Of a stretch of DNA of 64,000 bases, positions 8,783 through 18,148 are shown piece after piece. Within the stretch, counting starts at the first letter, position 1. Every line of letters starts with the position of its first letter. A program made the position numbers and the translations under genes. The DNA is from Leptothrix sp. (in: b-proteobacteria). Lineage in GTDB: Bacteria > Pseudomonadota > Gammaproteobacteria > Burkholderiales > Burkholderiaceae_C. The stretch covers positions 92,547 to 156,546 of the forward strand of contig PNKV01000010.1 in NCBI GenBank assembly GCA_013822685.1, in the 5' to 3' direction. Under the pieces are notes generated by a model. It did no database searches, was not told the DNA's origin, and saw only the letters and a list, made by a program, of their open reading frames with translations.

Positions 8783-9277
8783 TCAGGAGCGCTTGACGAT
8801 GTCGCGGCGCGTGGGCGCCAGGCGTTTGAGCAGCTCGTTCTTGGCGCCTGTGGGGGCCTTGGCGCGGTTGATCTCATCGCGCAGGATTTCAACCATCAGG
8901 TCGAACTCCGCGCCGGTAATGCCCAGATCAGCGTGCGAATTGCGCATGGTCTCGCCCTCGTAGACACAAGGGCCATCGGCCACCTTGCACACATACGTGG
9001 CCACGCTTTCCTTGAGCGCCTTCATCTTGACGTTGGCGAACGAGCGTTGGGTGCGCGGGTCGGTGGACACCCGGTCCATCGTGCGGTCGGTGATCGCAGT
9101 GATGCCCTGCACCCCGCCCAGTTGCTGGTACAGCGCCGTGGCACCGCCAGTTTTGGTGGGGGATGCGCAGGCCATCAGGCTGGCCAGGGCCCAGCTGATG
9201 GCCAGGCCGACCACCAGGGTAATGAGATTGCGTTTGCGCTCGGGCGTGAGTTGAATACGCAGGGCTGAATATTTCAT
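8783..9277 (-). CDS. membrane-targeted group 1 truncated hemoglobin
   Basis: 164 residues. A basic N-terminus (PERKRN), a hydrophobic helix at about 18-36 and a lipobox-like LMAC (Cys37) come before a truncated-globin domain starting at LYQQLGGVQGI. Candidate proximal haem ligand is His115 in MRNSHADLGI; a Phe at the expected distal region is Phe80. Two extra cysteines, 97 and 104 (VCKVADGPCVY), could form a disulfide, which suits a periplasmic location. Most truncated globins are cytosolic, so the anchor is notable. ATG 9277 has AAAGG eight bases upstream; a GTG at 9286 is an alternative. Likely binds O2, NO or peroxide; the ligand is not determinable here. Confidence 0.82.
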   Translation of the reverse strand: MKYSALRIQLTPERKRNLITLVVGLAISWALASLMACASPTKTGGATALYQQLGGVQGITAITDRTMDRVSTDPRTQRSFANVKMKALKESVATYVCKVADGPCVYEGETMRNSHADLGITGAEFDLMVEILRDEINRAKAPTGAKNELLKRLAPTRRDIVKRS

Positions 9278-9325
9278 GGATGCCACCTTTGTGAGCCTTG
9301 TTTCGGCATGAACTGCTCAATGTTG

Positions 9326-9369
9326 AGGCGTTTTGGTCGATACCGATCTGTCAAACAAAGGCGTTTTGG
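9326..9369. promoter_or_regulatory. direct repeats in the globin/DUF3034 divergent promoter
   Basis: The 11-base word AGGCGTTTTGG occurs at 9326-9336 and again at 9359-9369, exactly 33 bp apart, about three helical turns. Both lie in the 122 bp gap between the divergent globin and DUF3034 genes. The pair is also flanked by an 8 bp inverted repeat, TGAACTGC (9309-9316) and GCAGTTCA (9389-9396). This looks like paired binding sites for a shared regulator; the regulator is unknown. Confidence 0.5.
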
Positions 9370-9399
9370 CCAACACGGCCATGAAAAGGCAGTTCAAAC

Positions 9400-10302
9400 A
9401 TGCGGCGATTCCTGGCAACTCCAACCCAAAGAAATGCGTGGCTCACGCTGGCAGTGGCCGCGGCCTGCGCAGTGCTTGTGCCCAATTCGGCCCGCGCCGG
9501 CGACCGGTTGCTGGCCACCTGGGGCATCACCCAGGTTGAGGGCGCGGGCGGCGGTGGGCTCACGCCTTGGGCCACCATCGCCGGCAGTGGCAGCAGCAAT
9601 CAAATCGGTGGCTCGGCATTTGTCACGCAAAGCCGAACCAACGATGGCTATAACCTGAAGGTCGCGGGCGCGGCGGTGGGCATCCGCGATCGGGTGGAGT
9701 TGAGCATGGCGCGCTGGAGCTTCAAGCTCAGCCCCGAGGTGGCGGCTGACAAATCCATCGAGATGAACTCGGTGGGCGTCAAAATCAAGGTGATTGGCGA
9801 TGCCGTTTACGACCAGGACAGCTGGTTGCCACAGATCAGTGTGGGCGCGCAGTACAAGTCGAACGAGGATGGGGCCGTGTTTGCGCCCTTCCAGGCTGAT
9901 CGCACGGGCACGGACTTCTACGTTTCGGCCACCAAGCTGTGGCTCGGGGCGGCGGGGGGCTACAACGTCCTGACGAATCTCACGCTGCGATTGACGAAAG
10001 CCAATCAATTCGGCCTCATGGGCTTTGGCGGCGCTGGCCATGACAAACGCAAGCTGATGGCCGAGGGCAGCGTGGGCGTGATGTTGCGTGATGACCTGGT
10101 GGTGGGCACCGAATACCGCCAAAAGCCCAACAACCTGGAAGACACGGCCGCCATCCTGAAAGAAGAAGCGGCCTGGGATGTGTTCGTGGCCTGGTTTCCC
10201 ACCCGCGAGATCAGCTTGACCGCCGCCTGGTTGAACCTGGGCAACATCGTCAGCAAACCTGACCAGCAGGGCCTGTACTTGTCCGGACAAGTGACCTTTT
10301 AA
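9400..10302 (+). CDS. DUF3034 family outer-membrane protein
   Basis: 300 residues with a signal peptide ending at about Ala33 (NSARAG). The mature part is rich in alternating, aromatic-ended strands (for example DRVELSMARWSFKL, GVKIKVIGDAVY, VVGTEYRQKP, REISLTAAWLNLG) and ends in ...GLYLSGQVTF with a C-terminal Phe, the classic outer-membrane beta-barrel ending. This matches DUF3034 as I remember it. It is divergent from the globin/cupredoxin pair, a neighbourhood I believe recurs in betaproteobacteria. AAGG ten bases upstream supports ATG 9400. A porin-like or scaffold role is inferred. Confidence 0.82.
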   Translation: MRRFLATPTQRNAWLTLAVAAACAVLVPNSARAGDRLLATWGITQVEGAGGGGLTPWATIAGSGSSNQIGGSAFVTQSRTNDGYNLKVAGAAVGIRDRVELSMARWSFKLSPEVAADKSIEMNSVGVKIKVIGDAVYDQDSWLPQISVGAQYKSNEDGAVFAPFQADRTGTDFYVSATKLWLGAAGGYNVLTNLTLRLTKANQFGLMGFGGAGHDKRKLMAEGSVGVMLRDDLVVGTEYRQKPNNLEDTAAILKEEAAWDVFVAWFPTREISLTAAWLNLGNIVSKPDQQGLYLSGQVTF

Positions 10303-10392
10303 GCGGGCACCTGAGCGACCAGTTTTTCTCCTTTACATTCGGTTCACGAACGGGACACCGTTTGTAAACCTGAGTGGGCGAGACTGGTCTTC

Positions 10393-11604
10393 ATGAAAAA
10401 AATCAAATCCACCTGGTTCACGCCAACGCGCGTGGTGCTGGGTGCCCTGGTGGTGGCGGCCGCCGCCTGGGGTGTCAAGAAAGCGTTCTTCACCGCGCCG
10501 GCCAAGCCGGATGTCATCACCGCCACCGCGGCCGTGAGCGACATGGAAGACACCGTGCTGGCCAGCGGCACCATCAAGTCCTTCAAGGACGTGAGCGTGG
10601 GCGCGCAGGTGTCGGGGCAGATCAAGAAGCTGCACGTGGCCTTGGGCAACAAGGTGACCAAAGGCCAACTGGTGGCCGAGATCGACTCCACCACGCAGCA
10701 AAACGCTTATCAAAATGCCCAGGCCCAGATTGCCTTGTTGCAAGCGCAGTTGCTGGCCAAGCAGGCCACCCTGACGCAGGCTGAGCTGTCGTTCAAGCGC
10801 AAGAAAAGCCTGCTGGCCCAAGACGCTGGATCGGCCGTTGATTTTGAGGACGCACAAGCCGTGCTGGCCACGGCCAAGGCCGATATCTCGGTGTACAACG
10901 CCCAGATCCAGCAAGCCAAGACCTCGCTGGACACAGCGCGCGTCAACCTGGACTACACGCGCATCACCGCGCCCATCGACGGCGTGGTGGTGGCAGTGCT
11001 GGCCGAAGAGGGCCGCACCGTGAACGCCAACCAGTCGGCGCCCACCATCATCAAGTTGTCAAAGCTGGACACGGTGCAGATCAAGGCGCAAATCTCCGAG
11101 GCCGACGTGGTGCGCGTCAAGCCCGGTTTGCCGGTGTACTTCACCATCCTGGGCGAGCCGAACAAGCGCTATGAAGCGCAGCTCAAGTCCATCGAGCCGG
11201 TGCCTGATTCGTCGCAAACTGACACCACCACGTCGGCGACCAGCACCTCCACCACGGCCACCGCCATCTACTACAACGGGCTGTTTGAAGTGCCGAACCC
11301 GGATGGCAAATTGCGCGTGGCCATGACGGCGCAGGTGTTCATCGTGCTGGCCAAGGCCAAGGATGCCTTGCTGATCCCCGCCACGGCCTTGTCCGACAAG
11401 GCAGTGAAGGGTGAGTACACGGTGCGCGTGCTGGAAGGCGAGGGCGACGAGCAGAAGGTGGTGCCCCGCAAGGTCAAGATCGGCCTGAACAACCGCGTGC
11501 AAGCCCAGGTGCTGTCAGGCCTGAAGGCCGGTGACAAGGTGGTGGTGGGTGAGGCCGGCCCTGCAGGCGGCGGCGGTGGTGGCCGTCGCGGCTCGATGTT
11601 CTGA
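10393..11604 (+). CDS. macA: MacA-type periplasmic adaptor of a tripartite efflux pump
   Basis: 403 residues: one N-terminal membrane helix (about 13-30), a lipoyl/barrel-sandwich half ([21 protein letters not shown]), a coiled-coil hairpin rich in Gln/Ala at about 95-190, the second lipoyl half ([13 protein letters not shown]), then beta-barrel and membrane-proximal domains. It stimulates the MacB ATPase and bridges to the outer-membrane channel. The tail is Gly-rich ([15 protein letters not shown]). macB starts 16 bp later and a NodT-type channel follows, so all three parts of the pump are encoded together. Substrate (macrolide, peptide or other) cannot be told. Confidence 0.93.
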   Translation: MKKIKSTWFTPTRVVLGALVVAAAAWGVKKAFFTAPAKPDVITATAAVSDMEDTVLASGTIKSFKDVSVGAQVSGQIKKLHVALGNKVTKGQLVAEIDSTTQQNAYQNAQAQIALLQAQLLAKQATLTQAELSFKRKKSLLAQDAGSAVDFEDAQAVLATAKADISVYNAQIQQAKTSLDTARVNLDYTRITAPIDGVVVAVLAEEGRTVNANQSAPTIIKLSKLDTVQIKAQISEADVVRVKPGLPVYFTILGEPNKRYEAQLKSIEPVPDSSQTDTTTSATSTSTTATAIYYNGLFEVPNPDGKLRVAMTAQVFIVLAKAKDALLIPATALSDKAVKGEYTVRVLEGEGDEQKVVPRKVKIGLNNRVQAQVLSGLKAGDKVVVGEAGPAGGGGGGRRGSMF

Positions 11605-11620
11605 GCAAGAAGGGCCTGAC

Positions 11621-13573
11621 ATGACACAAGCCCTGTTGGAGGTGAAAGACCTCTGGCGCGAGTTCCCCTCTGGTGAAGGCAAGGTGGCCGTTCTGAAGGG
11701 GCTGAACTTGTCGATCCGTGCGGGCGAGATGGTGGCCATCATGGGCGCCTCGGGCTCGGGCAAATCCACCTTGATGAACATCCTGGGGTGCCTGGACCGG
11801 CCCAGCCGTGGTTCGTATTTTGTGGCGGGCCACGAGACCAGCGAGCTGCCGCCCGATGGCCTGGCGCGCTTGCGCCGCGAGTACTTCGGCTTCATCTTCC
11901 AGCGCTATCACTTGCTGGGCGATTTGACCGCCTTGGGCAACACCGAAATCCCTGCGATATATGCGGGCCACAGCGCCGAAGAACGCCACCAGCGCGCGCA
12001 CGCCTTGCTCAGCCGATTGGGATTGGGCGAGCGCACGCTGCACCGTCCGGGCCAGTTGTCCGGTGGCCAGCAACAACGCGTGAGCATTGCGCGGGCGTTG
12101 ATGAATGGCGGCGACGTCATCCTGGCTGACGAGCCCACCGGCGCGCTGGACAGCGTCAGCGGTGCGGAGGTGATGAACATCCTGCGCGAACTGCACGCCG
12201 AGGGCCACACGGTCATCATCGTCACGCACGATCCCAAGGTGGCAGACCACGCGCAGCGCATCATCGAGATCGCCGATGGCGAGATTGTGGCCGACCGCCT
12301 CAAGGGCGGCGAGGCTGTGACCACCGCCATCTTGAGCAACAACGCGCCCGACAGCCCTAACCCCTGGCGCGCTCACTGGGATCGCTTCACTGAGGCTTTC
12401 ACCATGGCCTTGCGCGCCATGGCCGGCCACCGCTTGCGCACCTTGCTCACCATGCTGGGCATCATCATCGGCATCGCTTCTGTGGTGTCCATGGTGGCGC
12501 TGGGGCAGGGCACGCGCGAGCGGGTGCTCAAGGACATCAGCGCGATGGGCACCAACACCATCGACATCTTCCCGGGCAAGAATTTTGGCGACCGGCAAGC
12601 GGGGCGCATACGGACCTTGGTGCCCAGCGATGCCGATGCCCTGGCGCAGCTGGGCTACGTGGACAGCGTGACGCCGACCGTCGCCACCAGCGTGACCCTG
12701 CGGCGCGGCAATGTGGAGGCCACGGCCAGCATCACGGGCGTGGGCGACCAGTTCTTCCGCGTGAAGGGCTACACCTTGGCGAAAGGGCAGACCTTTGACG
12801 CCGACAGCATCCGCCGCCAGACCCAGGAGGCGGTCATTGACCCGACCACCGCCAAGACCATGTTCGGACCCAATGAAGACCCGGTGGGGCAGGTGATCTT
12901 TCTGGGCAATGTGCCGGTGCGCGTGGTGGGCGTGACTGCGCCGCAGGAAAGCGCTTTCATGGCTAGTGACAGCCTGAACGTGTGGGTGCCTTACACCACG
13001 GCCTTGCGCCGTTTGCTTGGGCAATCCAATCTGCGCAACATCACGGTGCGGGTCAGCGACACGGTGTCGTCATCGGCTGCCGAGCAAGGCATCGTCAAGC
13101 TGATCAAGCAACGCCATGGCAGCGAAGACTTCTTTGTGCGCAACAGCGACAGCATCCGGCAGACCATCGAGACCACCACCGCGACTTTGACCTTGCTGAT
13201 CTCGTCGATCGCCGTGATCTCGCTGATCGTGGGTGGCATCGGTGTGATGAACATCATGCTGGTGTCGGTGACCGAGCGCACGCAAGAGATTGGTGTGCGC
13301 ATGGCGGTGGGCGCGCGCCAGAGCGACATCCTGAGGCAGTTCCTGATCGAAGCCGTGCTGGTCTGCCTGATTGGTGGGCTGCTGGGCATTGCGCTGGCGC
13401 TGGCCATCGGCCTCATCTTTGACGCGGTGAGCGGCGGCAATTTCAAGCTGGTGTATTCGGCCTCCACCATCGTGCTGGCCTTCGCGGTGTCGTCGTTGAT
13501 CGGTGTGCTGTTTGGCTTCCTGCCAGCGCGCAACGCGGCCAGGCTGGACCCTGTGGACGCGCTGTCGCGCTGA
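11621..13573 (+). CDS. macB: MacB-type ABC transporter (ATPase fused to permease)
   Basis: 650 residues. N-terminal ATPase with Walker [10 protein letters not shown] (42-50), signature LSGGQQQR (146-153) and Walker B VILADEP (166-172), then a MacB/FtsX-type permease: one membrane helix near 270 ([21 protein letters not shown]), a large periplasmic domain and three C-terminal helices. MacB works by mechanotransmission, driving substrate from the periplasm through the outer-membrane channel. ATG 11621 fits the family start; the frame is open upstream into macA. Second gene of the pump operon; the nodT-type gene starts 31 bp after it. Confidence 0.95.
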   Translation: MTQALLEVKDLWREFPSGEGKVAVLKGLNLSIRAGEMVAIMGASGSGKSTLMNILGCLDRPSRGSYFVAGHETSELPPDGLARLRREYFGFIFQRYHLLGDLTALGNTEIPAIYAGHSAEERHQRAHALLSRLGLGERTLHRPGQLSGGQQQRVSIARALMNGGDVILADEPTGALDSVSGAEVMNILRELHAEGHTVIIVTHDPKVADHAQRIIEIADGEIVADRLKGGEAVTTAILSNNAPDSPNPWRAHWDRFTEAFTMALRAMAGHRLRTLLTMLGIIIGIASVVSMVALGQGTRERVLKDISAMGTNTIDIFPGKNFGDRQAGRIRTLVPSDADALAQLGYVDSVTPTVATSVTLRRGNVEATASITGVGDQFFRVKGYTLAKGQTFDADSIRRQTQEAVIDPTTAKTMFGPNEDPVGQVIFLGNVPVRVVGVTAPQESAFMASDSLNVWVPYTTALRRLLGQSNLRNITVRVSDTVSSSAAEQGIVKLIKQRHGSEDFFVRNSDSIRQTIETTTATLTLLISSIAVISLIVGGIGVMNIMLVSVTERTQEIGVRMAVGARQSDILRQFLIEAVLVCLIGGLLGIALALAIGLIFDAVSGGNFKLVYSASTIVLAFAVSSLIGVLFGFLPARNAARLDPVDALSR

Positions 13574-13604
13574 TGCAGCTGAAATCAGATGGGAGCCTTT
13601 GTTC

Positions 13605-14990
13605 ATGATCGATGATTCTTTCTGGGGCCGACGGGCCGTGACGCTCGCGGTGGTCGCCATGCTGGCCGCCTGTGCCAGCCCCAGCGCCTACCGCACACCC
13701 GATGTGGCCGTGCCTGGCCAGTGGCAGCAACAGCAAGCCAGCCCGGCATCGGCGCCCACCAGCACCCAAGCCGTGGTGGCAGAGCGCTGGTGGGAGCGCT
13801 TCGGCGACACCCAGCTCACGCAGTTGGTGGACGAGGCCCTGCAGCGCAATAACAATCTGGCCGTGGCCGCCCTCAAGGTGCGCCGCGCCCAGTTGCAGGC
13901 CGGGCTGGCTGCCAGTGCGCAGCTGCCTTCCATTAGCTTAGGCGCCAACACATCGGCAAGCCGGTTGCTGGAACGCGGCCCCACCACGCGCAGCACGGGC
14001 TTGACCGCGGGCGTGAGTTGGGAAGCCGACCTGTGGGGCCGCCTGGCGGCTCAGCGCAATGCGGCCGACTGGGAAGCCCAAGCCACTGATGAAGACCGTG
14101 CCGCGGCGGCCTTGTCGCTGGTGGGCACCACGGTCAATTTGTACTGGCAGGTGGCTTACCTGAACCAGCGCATCGAGTCAGGCCAGCAAAGCATTGACTA
14201 CGCCCGAAAGACACTGGAGCTGGTCAAGATTCAGCATGTGGCCGGCAGCGTGACGGGCCTGGAAGAGGCTCAAGCCCAGCAAACGCTGGCCAGCCAGGAG
14301 GCCAGCCAATCACAACTGGTGCAGCAACGGGTGGAAGCGCGCAATGCCTTGGCCATCTTGTTTGATGGGCCACCCAGCCAGGCGCTGGGTGAAGTGCAGC
14401 GCTTGCCAGACACCGCCTTGCCCGCCGTGGAGGCTGGTTTGCCGGCATCGGTGTTGGCCCGCCGGCCAGACCTGCGTGCGGCCGAACTGCGCCTGCGCAG
14501 CAGCCTGGCCGCGGTGGATGCCACGCGCACCAGCTACTACCCGACCTTGAGCCTGACCGGCAGCCTGGGCAGCACCAGCAACGTCTTGAGCAGTGTGTTG
14601 AGCAACCCCTTGGCCACCTTGGGCGCAGGCCTGGCCTTGCCCTTCATCCAGTGGCGCGACATGCAGCGCAATGTGGCCGTGTCGCAGGTGGATTACGAGC
14701 AAGCCGTGTTGGGTTTCAGGCAGACCTGGTATCAGGCCTTGGCCGATGTCGAGAACGCCTTGTCGGCACGCACCCAGTTGGAGGTGCAAGCCCAGCAGTT
14801 GCAGCTGTCATTGACGGCCGCCTTGCAATCAGAGCGTTTGAGCGAGATCCAATACCGCGCTGGTGCGGTGCCGTTGAAGACCTGGCTGGATGCGCAGGAG
14901 ACGCGGCGTGTGGCGACCAACAACCTGGCGCAAAACCGCTTGAATCGTCTTACCAACTTGGTGACCTTGTACCAGGTGCTGGGCGGATAG
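13605..14990 (+). CDS. NodT-family outer-membrane efflux lipoprotein
   Basis: 461 residues. Lipobox LAAC with Cys23 gives a lipid-anchored outer-membrane protein of the TolC/OprM/NodT class. Two repeated OEP halves with long Ala/Gln-rich coiled coils are visible (for example LVDEALQRNNNLAVAALKVR and PASVLARRPDLRAAELRLR), the latter being the conserved RRPDL region. It supplies the exit duct for the MacAB pump encoded just upstream. The frame is open upstream through the macB end, but ATG 13605 starts the signal peptide. The gene ends 7 bp from the convergent glycosyltransferase; no terminator is seen between them. Confidence 0.94.
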   Translation: MIDDSFWGRRAVTLAVVAMLAACASPSAYRTPDVAVPGQWQQQQASPASAPTSTQAVVAERWWERFGDTQLTQLVDEALQRNNNLAVAALKVRRAQLQAGLAASAQLPSISLGANTSASRLLERGPTTRSTGLTAGVSWEADLWGRLAAQRNAADWEAQATDEDRAAAALSLVGTTVNLYWQVAYLNQRIESGQQSIDYARKTLELVKIQHVAGSVTGLEEAQAQQTLASQEASQSQLVQQRVEARNALAILFDGPPSQALGEVQRLPDTALPAVEAGLPASVLARRPDLRAAELRLRSSLAAVDATRTSYYPTLSLTGSLGSTSNVLSSVLSNPLATLGAGLALPFIQWRDMQRNVAVSQVDYEQAVLGFRQTWYQALADVENALSARTQLEVQAQQLQLSLTAALQSERLSEIQYRAGAVPLKTWLDAQETRRVATNNLAQNRLNRLTNLVTLYQVLGG

Positions 14991-14996
14991 CGCCGG

Positions 14997-15719
14997 TCAA
15001 CGGTCTACATCGTAGAAGAAGTGATCCGCGGCCGCGCGGTCGCCCTCGAAGATGCGGCGCACCAGCCCCGGGTTCTTGAAGAAATACCAATCGCCAAAGG
15101 TGTCGAACTTGCGGCACGAGGTGGTGATGCCATGGCGCCAGATGGTGCCGTACCGCTGGCCTCGCTGACGGCCCAGGGCCCTCAGGCGCAAGGCGAAGTC
15201 CACGTCTTCAACGCTGACCATGCTTTCATCAAAGCCGTTCAGTTGCTCAAACGCGTCTCTCATGAACCAGAACATGCCGTACGACAAGCGGTGCTTGATC
15301 ACATAAGGCAGCACGGTCATGGCGCTGAAGAACAAGCCCACGGACATGCGTTCCGGCGTGATCATGGAGCCGCCACCCACATAGCGGGGGTCGTGCACGT
15401 GCGCCATCACGGCCGCCACGGTGTTCTCTGACATCCAGCTGTCCGCGTCGATGGTGGCAATGGCGGGCGCACTGCTGGCGCGGATCGCCGCGTTGCGAAC
15501 GGCCGAGATGCATTTCTTGTCTTCGACCACGCAACGGGCGCCCATTGACTCCGCGATCAAGCGGGTTTGATCGGTGCAACGGTTCAGCGCCACCACCACT
15601 TCCACGTCCTGGCCGGCCTTCTGGGCCGAGCGGAAGACGCTGTCAATGCACCGGCCAATGAAGCGCTCTTCGTTGTGGGCCGGGATGGTGACTGAAAGGG
15701 CGGGCTGTTGGGCGTTCAC
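14997..15719 (-). CDS. family 2 glycosyltransferase
   Basis: 240 residues with a GT-A fold start (LSVTIPAHNEERFIGRCIDS), the metal-binding DxD as DAD at 91-93 (ATIDADSW), and the later acidic pair in SVEDVDFALRLRALG, which fits the catalytic-base position of GT2 enzymes. There is no clear membrane helix, so it is probably cytosolic or peripheral. Donor and acceptor sugars are unknown. It stands alone, convergent with the efflux operon and divergent from the CDF gene, so context does not name a polysaccharide. Confidence 0.87.
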   Translation of the reverse strand: MNAQQPALSVTIPAHNEERFIGRCIDSVFRSAQKAGQDVEVVVALNRCTDQTRLIAESMGARCVVEDKKCISAVRNAAIRASSAPAIATIDADSWMSENTVAAVMAHVHDPRYVGGGSMITPERMSVGLFFSAMTVLPYVIKHRLSYGMFWFMRDAFEQLNGFDESMVSVEDVDFALRLRALGRQRGQRYGTIWRHGITTSCRKFDTFGDWYFFKNPGLVRRIFEGDRAAADHFFYDVDR

Positions 15720-15851
15720 GCTGGTCGATCACGTTGGTAGCATGGGAACGGAGTGATGGTAAATCAATGCGTTGCCGCAAATTCTGCGCTTTAAAGCATC
15801 ATTGATCCTCTGTGAGACCATTCATCCGACGAGACACCAGGAGTTCCGTTC

Positions 15852-16805
15852 ATGAGCGCCGGACACGACCACGACCACGCCCACCACAAGCACGATCATG
15901 CCCATGATCACGGCCACCACCATGGCCATGCGCACGTCCACGCGCCCGCCAACTTCAACCAGGCCTTCGCCATCGGCATTGGCCTGAACGCGGTTTTCGT
16001 GGCCATCGAAGCGTTCTACGGCTGGAAGATCAACTCGCTGGCCTTGCTTGCCGATGCTGGGCACAACCTCAGCGACGTCGCCGGCCTCGTCCTGGCCTGG
16101 GGCGGTGCATTGGCGGGCAAGGTGCAACCCAGTTCGCGCAACACCTATGGTTTCAAGCGGGCGTCCATCCTGGCGGCATTCGCCAACGCCGTGTTGCTGC
16201 TGGTGGCCATGGGCTCGCTGGCCTGGGAGGCCTTGGGCCGGTTCAGCTCGCCCGTGCCCACACAAGGCGTCACCGTGATGGTGGTGGCTGGCATTGGCAT
16301 CGTGGTCAACACCGCCACGGCCTTGCTGTTCATGCGCGGCAGTGCACATGATCTGAACATCCGCGGGGCTTTCTTGCACATGGCTGGCGATGCCCTGGTC
16401 TCGTTGGGCGTGGTCATCGCAGGCGGCTTGACCTTGCGGTTTGGCTGGAACTGGCTGGACCCGGCCGTCAGCCTGGCCATTGCCGCCGTCATCGTGGCAG
16501 GCACCTGGGGCCTCTTTCGCCAATCCATGCACCTGCTGTTCGATGGCGTGCCCGAGCAGATCGACCTGGGTGCTGTCAAAGGGTATTTGCAGTCCCTGCC
16601 GGGCATCGACCGTGTGCACGATCTGCATGTGTGGGCCATGGGCAGCTCCGAGGTGGCCTTGACCGCGCACCTGGTGATGCCCTCAGGCCAGCCTGACGAT
16701 CTTTTCCTGAAGGACATGACGCAACATTTGCATGACCAGTTCGACATTGACCACGTCACCGTGCAGGTGGTCAAGGTGCCGTTCACCCGACCTTGTCAGG
16801 CTTGA
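15852..16805 (+). CDS. cation diffusion facilitator (CzcD/ZitB-like Zn2+/Co2+/Cd2+ exporter)
   Basis: 317 residues. The first 32 residues are a His/Asp-rich metal-binding tail (HDHDHAHHKHDHAHDHGHH). Six membrane helices follow; the zinc site is visible as HNLSD (His/Asp, helix 2) and HMAGD (helix 5). The C-terminal cytosolic domain (VKGYLQSLPGIDRVHDLHVWAMG) is the ferredoxin-like dimer module of the family. It exports divalent metal ions from the cytosol in exchange for protons. CAGGAG precedes the ATG. It ends 2 bp before the ATP-grasp gene, so the two should be cotranscribed. Confidence 0.94.
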   Translation: MSAGHDHDHAHHKHDHAHDHGHHHGHAHVHAPANFNQAFAIGIGLNAVFVAIEAFYGWKINSLALLADAGHNLSDVAGLVLAWGGALAGKVQPSSRNTYGFKRASILAAFANAVLLLVAMGSLAWEALGRFSSPVPTQGVTVMVVAGIGIVVNTATALLFMRGSAHDLNIRGAFLHMAGDALVSLGVVIAGGLTLRFGWNWLDPAVSLAIAAVIVAGTWGLFRQSMHLLFDGVPEQIDLGAVKGYLQSLPGIDRVHDLHVWAMGSSEVALTAHLVMPSGQPDDLFLKDMTQHLHDQFDIDHVTVQVVKVPFTRPCQA

Positions 16806-16807
16806 GC

Positions 16808-18148
16808 ATGACGGACTCTTTGCCAGCCAGCCCGGATGTCGCCGAGGCCTTGAACCAGGCATGCCATTGCCGGACTTTGAGCCCCGAGCTGCTGCGCCAG
16901 CAGCTTGAGCGCGACCCCAGCCTGGCGGGGCTGGCGCAAAGCCTGGCGCAGACGCGGCCACACCTGTTCTCGTCCACCATGGTGTTCTTGTCCAGCGCTG
17001 TTCAGCAGCGCATGGTGGACATGGTGAAAGCCATCGAGCGGGTCATCGCCTTGCCGCAGTACCAGGCGCAGGCCTTGGCCCGAGCGCCATCCATCGCCCA
17101 GCGCCCGGTCGCGCCTTTGGGCGTCTTCATGGGCTACGACTTCCACCTCGGGCCCCAAGGGCCGCAACTGATCGAGATCAACACCAACGCAGGCGGCGCT
17201 TTGCTGAACGCTGCATTGGCCCACGCCCAGCACGCCTGTTGTGAGGCGATGGACTGGGCCTTCCCCTTGAAGCAGGTCAGCCGGGCCTCGCAAGAGCAAG
17301 TGTTCTTTGACATGTTCGCCGCCGAGTGGCGCCTGCAACGGGGCGGCGCACCCTGGAGGTCGGTCGTGATCGTGGATGATCAGCCCGAAGCGCAGTACCT
17401 GGCACCTGAGTTCACGCTGTTCCAGCAACTGTTCGAGCAGCATGGCATTGCCGCGAGCATTGCCGATCCCGCGGCGCTTGAGTGGCGTGGTGGCCAGTTG
17501 TGGCACCAGGGCACGGCGGTGGACACGGTCTACAACCGCCTGACTGATTTTTACCTGAGCGAGGCCCCGCACCAGGCCCTGCGTGCGGCCTTCGAGGCCG
17601 ATGCCGTGGTGGTGACCCCGCACCCACGCGCCCACGCCCTGTTCGCTGACAAGCGAAACCTGATCGCCCTCAGTGACGATGCCACTTTGCAAGCCTGGGG
17701 CGTGCCACCGAGTGATCGTGCGCTGTTGAGTGCTGGCGTGCCCCACACGCAGTTGGTGACCATTGACAAGGCCGATGGCTTGTGGGCGCAACGCCGCCAG
17801 TTGTTCTTCAAGCCGGTGGGCGGTTACGCCGGCAAGGCCGCCTACCGGGGCGAAAAGCTCACCCGGGGCGTCTGGTCCGACATCCTGGCTGGTGACTTCG
17901 TGGCCCAGGCGCTGGTGCCGCCAGGGCAGCGCGTGGCGCAAGTCGATGGCGATTTGAAGGACCTGAAATTTGACGTGCGCGCCTACGCCTACAACGGGCA
18001 GGTGCAGTTGCTGGCGGCGCGCATGTATGCTGGGCAGACCACGAACTTCCGCACTCCGGGCGGTGGCTTTGCGCCCGTGATGGTGATCGGTGGCGATGGG
18101 TCCTCTGAAGCCGACCACCTTTGGCGCCGTTTATGCTTGACACCATGA
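16808..18148 (+). CDS. ATP-grasp-like ligase, apparently circularly permuted, function unknown
   Basis: 446 residues, no signal peptide or membrane helix. ATP-grasp landmarks can be read but in permuted order: the metal-binding-like LIEINTNAGG (121-130) comes early, whereas the nucleotide-binding parts come late: FADKRNLIAL (279-288), FFKPVGGYAGK with Lys335 and Lys343, and DVRAYAYNG (389-397). The glutathionylspermidine synthase group shows a comparable rearrangement, which suggests amide-bond formation, but I do not recognise the exact family. A TTG start at 16793 is possible. It starts 2 bp after the CDF exporter gene, and its stop overlaps the start of a GST-like gene (ATGA). Confidence 0.62.
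   Translation: MTDSLPASPDVAEALNQACHCRTLSPELLRQQLERDPSLAGLAQSLAQTRPHLFSSTMVFLSSAVQQRMVDMVKAIERVIALPQYQAQALARAPSIAQRPVAPLGVFMGYDFHLGPQGPQLIEINTNAGGALLNAALAHAQHACCEAMDWAFPLKQVSRASQEQVFFDMFAAEWRLQRGGAPWRSVVIVDDQPEAQYLAPEFTLFQQLFEQHGIAASIADPAALEWRGGQLWHQGTAVDTVYNRLTDFYLSEAPHQALRAAFEADAVVVTPHPRAHALFADKRNLIALSDDATLQAWGVPPSDRALLSAGVPHTQLVTIDKADGLWAQRRQLFFKPVGGYAGKAAYRGEKLTRGVWSDILAGDFVAQALVPPGQRVAQVDGDLKDLKFDVRAYAYNGQVQLLAARMYAGQTTNFRTPGGGFAPVMVIGGDGSSEADHLWRRLCLTP

Noticed and set aside
11474..13024. Long minus-strand open frame opposite macB
   Set aside because: No recognisable domain; the plus strand has Walker A, signature and Walker B motifs in order.
15852..15950. His-rich repeat as a tandem DNA repeat
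   Set aside because: The repeated CAC/GAC codons encode the metal-binding tail of the CDF exporter and need no separate explanation.
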